Origin: Treponema sp.
Lineage (GTDB): Bacteria > Spirochaetota > Spirochaetia > Treponematales > Breznakiellaceae
Length of the DNA stretch: 18,791 nucleotides
NCBI GenBank assembly: GCA_020216655.1
Contig: JAIWNU010000118.1
Span: forward strand, 1 to 18,791
Direction of reading: 5' to 3'
In this document: positions 14,766 through 18,791 of the stretch, in pieces
How positions within the stretch are numbered: position 1 is the stretch's first letter
How the letters are laid out: the number at the start of each line of letters is the position of its first letter
The notes under the pieces: generated by a model
What the model was told of the DNA's origin: nothing
Database searches by the model: none
The model's input: only the letters and a program-made list of their open reading frames with translations
Position numbers and translations under genes: made by a program

Positions 14766-16727
14766 ATGATCGATTTTGTCCAGCTACAGGAAAGAATAAA
14801 GAAACAGCTGGAACGGGACCGGACAATCCGATCGGTGGAAGCTGAAGGGGACACCCTGGAAGAAGCGGTGGTAAATGCTGCAACACTGCTGGGGGTGAGT
14901 GTAAAAAAAGTAGAATACGAAGTCTTAGAACGGGGAAATCCTGGTTTTTTTGGAACCGGGAAAAAAAGCTGGCGTATCAATGCCTATGAAAAGGCAGAAA
15001 AGCAGGAAACCGCATCTCTCTTTGAAACAGCCGGGCCAGAAATTACCATCGCTGCGCCGATTATCGAAGATAAGGATGGCGAAGCCTTTGTTCACTTAAG
15101 CCCTGAAGGCGCCTTCCTTAAAGTTACATCGCCAAAAGGTAAGGGTAGAAAAGCGACTGAAAAGCAGGCTATGGAAGCCTTAAATAGGCGGGCTGTCAGA
15201 GATATCAATGAAGAACTGGTATCTCGGGTAGTAAAAGAAGCCGCTGGGGAATATGTAAAAGTTGGCACCTTTATTCAAAATCCTGCGAACGATGCGATTA
15301 TTACCGTTGACATCGCTGACCAGGAGATGAAGGCCTATATCTATGTGACTCCGCCTGGTCCGGGGGGCTGTGACCTTTCCTCGGAAACCATACTCAGTTT
15401 TCTTCGTAACAACCGGGTCATACACGGCATAAAAGAAGAGGTGCTGCAGGAATTTACCGATAAGCCAAAATATAAAGAAATGGTGCTTGTGGCTGAAGGC
15501 AGCCGGCCGGTCAATGGCCGCGATGCTTATATTCAATATAACTTCGATACGGATCAGTCAAAAATAAAGCTGCGAGAAGGGGCAAACGGAAAAGTAGATT
15601 TTAAGGAACTGAATATAATTCAAAACGTGGTGGAAGGCCAGCCTCTGGCCCGCAAGGTTCCCGCAGAACGGGGTGTTCCCGGCAAGACCGTAACAGGAAA
15701 AGTTATTCCCGCAAAGAACGGCAAAGATATACCCATGCCGATTGGCAAAAATGTCCATGTCGGCGATGACCAGCTTACCATTATTGCCGATATGAACGGG
15801 CAGGTAGTCTTAAGCGGGGGAAAAATCAATGTGGAGCCCATATACACTGTACAGGGAGATGTAAACCTTCGAACAGGAAATATTATCTTTCTTGGTACGG
15901 TTATTATTACCGGGAACGTGGAAGATGGTTTCTCGGTAAAAGCTGCCGGCAATATCGAAATTCATGGTACCGTAGAAAAGGCTGAATTAGATGCGGAAGG
16001 TGACATCATTGTTCACCAGGGTATCACCGGAAAAAGCAGCGGCTTTGTCCGTGCCGGACGCTCGATTTGGGCCAGGTTTATCGAAAATGCCATAGTAGAA
16101 GCGGGCAACATGGTGGTCGTTTCCGACGGTATCATCAACTCCCAGGTAAATGCGAACAAGAGCATTATCTGCCAGGGAAAACGGGCAAATATTGTAGGCG
16201 GACGGCTGCGGGCTGCGGAAGAGATTAATGCAAAGGTCCTGGGAAGTCCCGTGAGCGGTACCGAAACGATATGCGAGGTTGGTTTTGATCCGAAAAGCAA
16301 GGAAAAACTTGACCAGCTTATATCTAAAAAAGAGATCCTGGGCAAGCAACTGGAGGATATCGAACTTAATTTGCGTACTCTGGTAAGCATTAAAAAACAA
16401 AGAAAGTCTTTACCGGAAGACAAGGAAGCCTATTTACAGGAACTCATGGAACGGCGCCAGTTTGTAATGCGGGATATTCAGGCCATCGAAGAGGAAATTG
16501 CATCGATTCAAAATTATCTTAATACACTTAAAGTTCGCGGAAAAGTCTCTGCTTCCAGCAAGGTGTATCCTGGTGTAAAAATTATTATCCGTGATGCAAA
16601 AGAGGATGTAAAAAGCGAATACCGTGCGGTTACCTTTGTGTTGGAGAACAACCTTATTCGGGTAACTAAATATGAAGAACCGGATGAGGAAGCGAAGCGA
16701 GGCCCCGATGGCTATTCAACCAATTGA
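14766..16727 (+). CDS. FapA-type (DUF342) protein with N-terminal Jag_N domain
   Basis: A 653-residue soluble protein. Residues about 20-75 form a Jag_N domain (IRSVEAEGDTLEEAVVNAAT, then LLGVSVKKVEYEVLERGNPG and FFGTGKK), the module found at the start of Jag/KhpB/EloR and of many FapA proteins. Residues from about 200 on match the FapA/DUF342 family: ARKVPAERGVPGKTVTGKVI, then a beta-helix-like array of short Gly-rich strands (such as GNIEIHGTVEKAELDAEGDI), a coiled coil at about 510-585 (KLDQLISKKEILGKQLEDIE), and the closing strand region. FapA proteins often sit in motility operons, yet their action is unclear; they may link cell-surface or polar assembly to division or flagella. TAGGAG at 14752-14757, overlapping the fliA stop, sets the start. 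The 3' end overlaps the next gene by 20 bases. Confidence 0.9.
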   Translation: MIDFVQLQERIKKQLERDRTIRSVEAEGDTLEEAVVNAATLLGVSVKKVEYEVLERGNPGFFGTGKKSWRINAYEKAEKQETASLFETAGPEITIAAPIIEDKDGEAFVHLSPEGAFLKVTSPKGKGRKATEKQAMEALNRRAVRDINEELVSRVVKEAAGEYVKVGTFIQNPANDAIITVDIADQEMKAYIYVTPPGPGGCDLSSETILSFLRNNRVIHGIKEEVLQEFTDKPKYKEMVLVAEGSRPVNGRDAYIQYNFDTDQSKIKLREGANGKVDFKELNIIQNVVEGQPLARKVPAERGVPGKTVTGKVIPAKNGKDIPMPIGKNVHVGDDQLTIIADMNGQVVLSGGKINVEPIYTVQGDVNLRTGNIIFLGTVIITGNVEDGFSVKAAGNIEIHGTVEKAELDAEGDIIVHQGITGKSSGFVRAGRSIWARFIENAIVEAGNMVVVSDGIINSQVNANKSIICQGKRANIVGGRLRAAEEINAKVLGSPVSGTETICEVGFDPKSKEKLDQLISKKEILGKQLEDIELNLRTLVSIKKQRKSLPEDKEAYLQELMERRQFVMRDIQAIEEEIASIQNYLNTLKVRGKVSASSKVYPGVKIIIRDAKEDVKSEYRAVTFVLENNLIRVTKYEEPDEEAKRGPDGYSTN

Positions 16728-17037
16728 TTTGCAGACCCTTTTTACCCAAATGGACAAGGTTGGAAAACAAAAGACGGCTGAGAAAGAAGGCCTTATGCTT
16801 CAGCAGTCCCTGCAGGGTGCAGCGGAACTTAAAAAGACAGAAGAAAAGGTCCGCTCCGTTACAGAAACTAAGGAGCCGGAAGACGGAGCCGAACGGATAA
16901 AAGATAGAACTTCTAAAAAACAGAACCAAGAGGGATGGACCGAAAAAAGAGATGAAAAAAAGGAACAAGCCGAAGAACCTGTATCCGATGTCATCAAGGA
17001 TCCCGATCTTGGAAAACATATTGATGTAAGCGGTTAG
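16708..17037 (+). CDS. Small charged protein of unknown function
   Basis: A 109-residue protein beginning MAIQPIDLQTLFTQMDKVGK. This ordered N-terminus is followed by a very polar Lys/Glu-rich body (for example KKTEEKVRSVTETKEPEDGA) that is probably helical or disordered, and a short C-terminal segment VSDVIKDPDLGKHIDVSG. There is no signal peptide, membrane helix or Cys. I chose the ATG at 16708, with GAGG at 16699-16702 five bases before it, over an ATG at 16672 in the same frame that would add a basic 12-residue leader and lie deeper inside the preceding gene. It overlaps the preceding gene by 20 bases and ends five bases before the next, so it belongs to the operon. I recall similar small proteins in other treponemes at this place, without a known function. 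Confidence 0.75.
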   Translation: MAIQPIDLQTLFTQMDKVGKQKTAEKEGLMLQQSLQGAAELKKTEEKVRSVTETKEPEDGAERIKDRTSKKQNQEGWTEKRDEKKEQAEEPVSDVIKDPDLGKHIDVSG

Positions 17038-17042
17038 GGATA

Positions 17043-17684
17043 ATGGAAATTTCATTTATATTTTCGGTGGCGAGCCTCATTTTGTGGGCCTTTTCTTTTC
17101 TATATGTCCGATCCCTTATTATTAAACGCACAAGCAAGGACCGCATTCTTGCGGAATTTCGCGATGAAGTGGATCGCCTTATTGCCGACATAGATGCCGC
17201 CACAGACCGGGATATTGGTCTTATCGAAGACCGACTTAAGACCCTCAAAGCTTTGCTGGATGAAACAGACAAACGTATACTCTCTTATACTAAAGAATTG
17301 CAACGGAGGGCTATGCAGGAACAGGCCTATGCGGAGCTCGGGAGGCGGCAATCGGCCGCCCGGCCAGTCCAACGGAATCCTATTACACAGGAAAGACAGG
17401 ATAGTCTGTTTGATGAAAACAAGGCGGCATCGCAAACCGTCGAGAAAACGGTGCAAGCTGAAGAATCCGCAGTCGAAACACCTCAACCAATACAAACCCC
17501 GCGCTTTGTGAAGGCTGAGAAAGAAATTAAGCCGAAACCGCCATCATTTTCGGAACAGGTTCTAGAATTGTATCTTGCGGGTTTTTCTCCCGAACTGATT
17601 GCCAGTAAGCTTAAGGTAACCGTGGCAGAGGTCGATTTGGCAATTAACGTGTCGGGAAAAAGCAGGGGTAGCAGCCCTACCTAG
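17043..17684 (+). CDS. Membrane-anchored coiled-coil protein with C-terminal HTH-like motif (SwrB-like layout)
   Basis: A 213-residue protein. One membrane helix is at the N-terminus (residues about 3-26, SFIFSVASLILWAFSFLYVR), followed by a coiled coil (about 33-100), a Pro/Gln/Glu-rich linker (about 105-168) and a C-terminal segment, SFSEQVLELYLAGFSPELIA and SKLKVTVAEVDLAINV (168-203), that reads like a helix-turn-helix. This layout and its place after the sigma factor at the end of the motility operon resemble Bacillus SwrB (YlxL), which helps activate flagellar export, and DUF2802-type proteins of other motility operons. The similarity is of layout and position, not of a proven alignment. 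The start is five bases after the preceding stop, with only a weak GGGA site at 17037-17040. The last eight bases overlap cheW on the other strand. Confidence 0.8.
   Translation: MEISFIFSVASLILWAFSFLYVRSLIIKRTSKDRILAEFRDEVDRLIADIDAATDRDIGLIEDRLKTLKALLDETDKRILSYTKELQRRAMQEQAYAELGRRQSAARPVQRNPITQERQDSLFDENKAASQTVEKTVQAEESAVETPQPIQTPRFVKAEKEIKPKPPSFSEQVLELYLAGFSPELIASKLKVTVAEVDLAINVSGKSRGSSPT
17657..17682 (-). terminator. Possible short terminator of cheW, inside the facing gene
   Basis: Read on the minus strand, GGTAG - GGCTG - CTACC forms a five-base-pair hairpin (17667-17681, spanning the cheW stop codon), followed three bases later (after CCTGC) by TTTTT at 17657-17661. The stem is short, so this is a weak call. 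It would stop cheW transcription within the 3' end of the facing plus-strand gene, which is the only place it could, as there is no gap. Confidence 0.3.
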
Positions 17685-18183
17685 TCTCCGTTGGAACCGC
17701 TTCCTGCTCAAGGCGGGTGTCTATCTGAGAAAGGTTTACCACCTCGTCGGTGCTCAAGATTTTATCCATATCCAAAATAATGATAAATTTACCATCCTTT
17801 TTGCCAATACCCTGGATATATTCTACCGCCAGGTTGTGACCGAATCGGGGAGCAGCCTCAATCTCCTGGTCTTCTAACTCTATCACTTCCTGAACAGAAT
17901 CCGCCAAGGCTCCGATAATAAGGAGCCCCTCCCTGCTTTTTATATCCAGCACGATAATAGATGTGTCTTTTGTCACCGGTACTTCGGGCATACCGAATTT
18001 ACTCCTGAGGTCAATGACGGGTATACCCATACCCCGTAGGTTTATAACCCCCTTCATGTAGGCCGCAGTCTGGGGAAGCCGGGTAATCGGTACATACTCC
18101 AATACTTCACGGACCGAATAGACGCTTACCGCATATTGTTCCTGATCAAGACGAAAGGTAAGGTATTGGTTGATCTTTCCCAT
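17677..18183 (-). CDS. cheW: Chemotaxis coupling protein CheW
   Basis: A 168-residue CheW-domain protein. It couples receptors to the kinase CheA in polar arrays. The family core is clear: QYLTFRLDQEQYAVSVYSVR, EVLEYVPITRLPQTAAYMKG, VINLRGMGIPVIDLRSKFG and SIIVLDI, then GALADSVQEVIELEDQEIE and GKFIIILDMDKIL. A short polar tail (about 18 residues) follows. The start is set by GGAGG (plus-strand 18190-18194) six bases before the ATG. It is transcribed against the flagellar operon and has its own promoter. It stands alone here; cheA, cheX and cheY are not in the window. Confidence 0.96.
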   Translation of the reverse strand: MGKINQYLTFRLDQEQYAVSVYSVREVLEYVPITRLPQTAAYMKGVINLRGMGIPVIDLRSKFGMPEVPVTKDTSIIVLDIKSREGLLIIGALADSVQEVIELEDQEIEAAPRFGHNLAVEYIQGIGKKDGKFIIILDMDKILSTDEVVNLSQIDTRLEQEAVPTETR

Positions 18184-18201
18184 GTTAAGCCTCCATGAGC
18201 G

Positions 18202-18236
18202 GCCTGCAGCTTGCCTTATTGTTTATGGTGGCAGGC
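18202..18236 (-). repeat. Inverted repeat in the cheW leader
   Basis: GCCTGC (18202-18207) and GCAGGC (18231-18236) are perfect six-base complements with a 23-base loop. They lie between the predicted cheW transcription start (near 18250) and its ribosome binding site, so the leader RNA could fold here. No known riboswitch is recognised. Confidence 0.4.
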
Positions 18237-18256
18237 GAATACAATGCCCACAAAGA

Positions 18257-18285
18257 ATTTTACTGCATCCGGCTAGTCACGTCAA
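18257..18285 (-). promoter_or_regulatory. Sigma-70-like promoter of cheW
   Basis: On the minus strand TTGACG (18280-18285) is followed after exactly 17 bases by TAAAAT (18257-18262). Each box matches the consensus at 5 of 6 positions. The start of transcription would be near 18250, giving a leader of about 65 bases before the cheW ATG. The -35 box begins only a few bases after the T-tract of the terminator of the gene upstream. Confidence 0.75.
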
Positions 18286-18324
18286 ATTTAAAAAGCCGGC
18301 AAAGCGTGTGCAAGCCCTGCCGGC
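18284..18324 (-). terminator. Rho-independent terminator of the beta-barrel gene
   Basis: Read on the minus strand, GCCGGCA (18318-18324) and TGCCGGC (18295-18301) form a seven-base-pair, mostly G/C stem with a 16-base loop, followed at once by TTTTTAAATTT (18284-18294). It lies 28 bases after the stop of the minus-strand gene at the window edge. On the plus strand no T-run follows, so it works in one direction only. Confidence 0.8.
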
Positions 18325-18352
18325 CTATAATTGCTTATTGCAGCTTTAGCTG

Positions 18353-18791
18353 CTAGAGCTGGAACCTAACTCCCAAGGAACCGCCGTAGCTGCCGTCGCT
18401 GAAGTTATAGAGCCCGGTAAGATCCAGGCGCAGCACAAGAATATTGAGCGAAAGGCCGCCAAAGGCCCGGAATGCCAAGCCGTTGTTGGCAAAGTAGGAA
18501 GAAATCCCCGTGGCGGAAATGTCTGGCGGGGTGATGCCGTTTTGAGAAAGAGTATCTTTAATCTGCTGAAGCTGGCTGTCTGAAATAGTATTTCCGTCAT
18601 ATTTAATAGCACTCTTCACAAAATAACCCGCCTTGGACATGCCATAGCTTGCGCCAAGTCCTGCATAGGGGGTAAAAATTAAAAGACCCTTGGATACTTG
18701 AGCCTTCAGATCTATGGTGGTGGTTTCCCAGGAAAGGCCAAGCTCCGGCTTTGTCGCAGTGATAGTATATGTTTTATTATTGTGAGTATCA
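18353..18791 (-). CDS. Probable outer-membrane beta-barrel protein, C-terminal part (5' end outside window)
   Basis: The minus-strand frame is open from the right edge of the window to the TAG at 18353-18355 and gives about 145 residues. An ATG at 18640 is internal; the frame continues upstream of it. Alternating strands are visible: LGLSWETTTIDLKAQVSK, FTPYAGLGASYGMSKAGYFV, then a loop with a polar helix (ISDSQLQQIKDTLSQNGI), AFRAFGGLSLNILVLRLDLT, and the closing SDGSYGGSLGVRFQL. The Gly and aromatic pattern and the strand-like end fit an outer-membrane beta-barrel. The signal peptide would be outside the window. The family and function are not known to me. It has its own terminator and does not look like part of the motility unit. 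Confidence 0.7.
   Translation of the reverse strand, partial: DTHNNKTYTITATKPELGLSWETTTIDLKAQVSKGLLIFTPYAGLGASYGMSKAGYFVKSAIKYDGNTISDSQLQQIKDTLSQNGITPPDISATGISSYFANNGLAFRAFGGLSLNILVLRLDLTGLYNFSDGSYGGSLGVRFQL

Noticed and set aside
1..18791. CRISPR arrays, tRNA or rRNA genes, insertion sequences, phage genes
   Set aside because: No regular direct repeats with spacers, no recognisable RNA gene and no transposase or integrase frame was seen; the whole window is filled by motility genes and the cheW/barrel region.

Overview
The window is a stretch of a spirochaete motility operon, most like Treponema. The reasons are: the order hook gene - flbD - motA - motB - fliL - fliM - fliY - fliO - fliP - fliQ - fliR - flhB - flhA - flhF - flhG - (membrane protein) - fliA is the known treponemal flgE/fla operon order; FliM and a FliY-type switch protein are both present; and a FapA-type protein and small spirochaete-style proteins follow the sigma factor. 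Base composition is near balanced (impression, not computed). I cannot name the species from sequence alone.

Layout. Positions 1-561 hold the 3' end of the hook gene flgE. From 581 to 17684 an almost gapless run of plus-strand genes follows. Stop and start codons are usually 0-15 bases apart or overlap by 4 (fliM/fliY, fliR/flhB), which indicates one long transcript. The only larger gaps are before fliL (90 b), before fliO (43 b) and after flhG (about 50 b). The run gives: FlbD; the stator MotA/MotB with its regulator FliL; the switch proteins FliM and FliY; the export gate FliO/P/Q/R with FlhB and FlhA; the flagellar placement pair FlhF (SRP-type GTPase) and FlhG (MinD-type ATPase); an unrecognised two-helix membrane protein with a long acidic tail; the motility sigma factor FliA; a Jag_N-FapA (DUF342) protein; a small charged protein; and a membrane-anchored coiled-coil protein with SwrB-like layout.

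The plus-strand run ends tail-to-tail with a minus-strand cheW; the two coding regions overlap by 8 bases. cheW has its own good sigma-70-like promoter, which starts directly behind a rho-independent terminator. That terminator closes another minus-strand gene, a probable outer-membrane beta-barrel protein that runs off the right edge.

Together the genes build and run the periplasmic flagellum: FlgE is exported through FliO/P/Q/R-FlhA-FlhB, MotA/B turn it, FliM/FliY receive the CheY-P signal that begins at receptor arrays coupled by CheW, FlhF/FlhG set number and position, and FliA directs late gene expression.

Most of the window is classical. I did not find a clearly new system. The best leads are a probable CTG start for fliO, a FliY whose CheC-like phosphatase sites look lost, the unknown membrane protein between flhG and fliA, the SwrB-like protein at the operon end, and the tight terminator/promoter and convergent-overlap arrangement around cheW.
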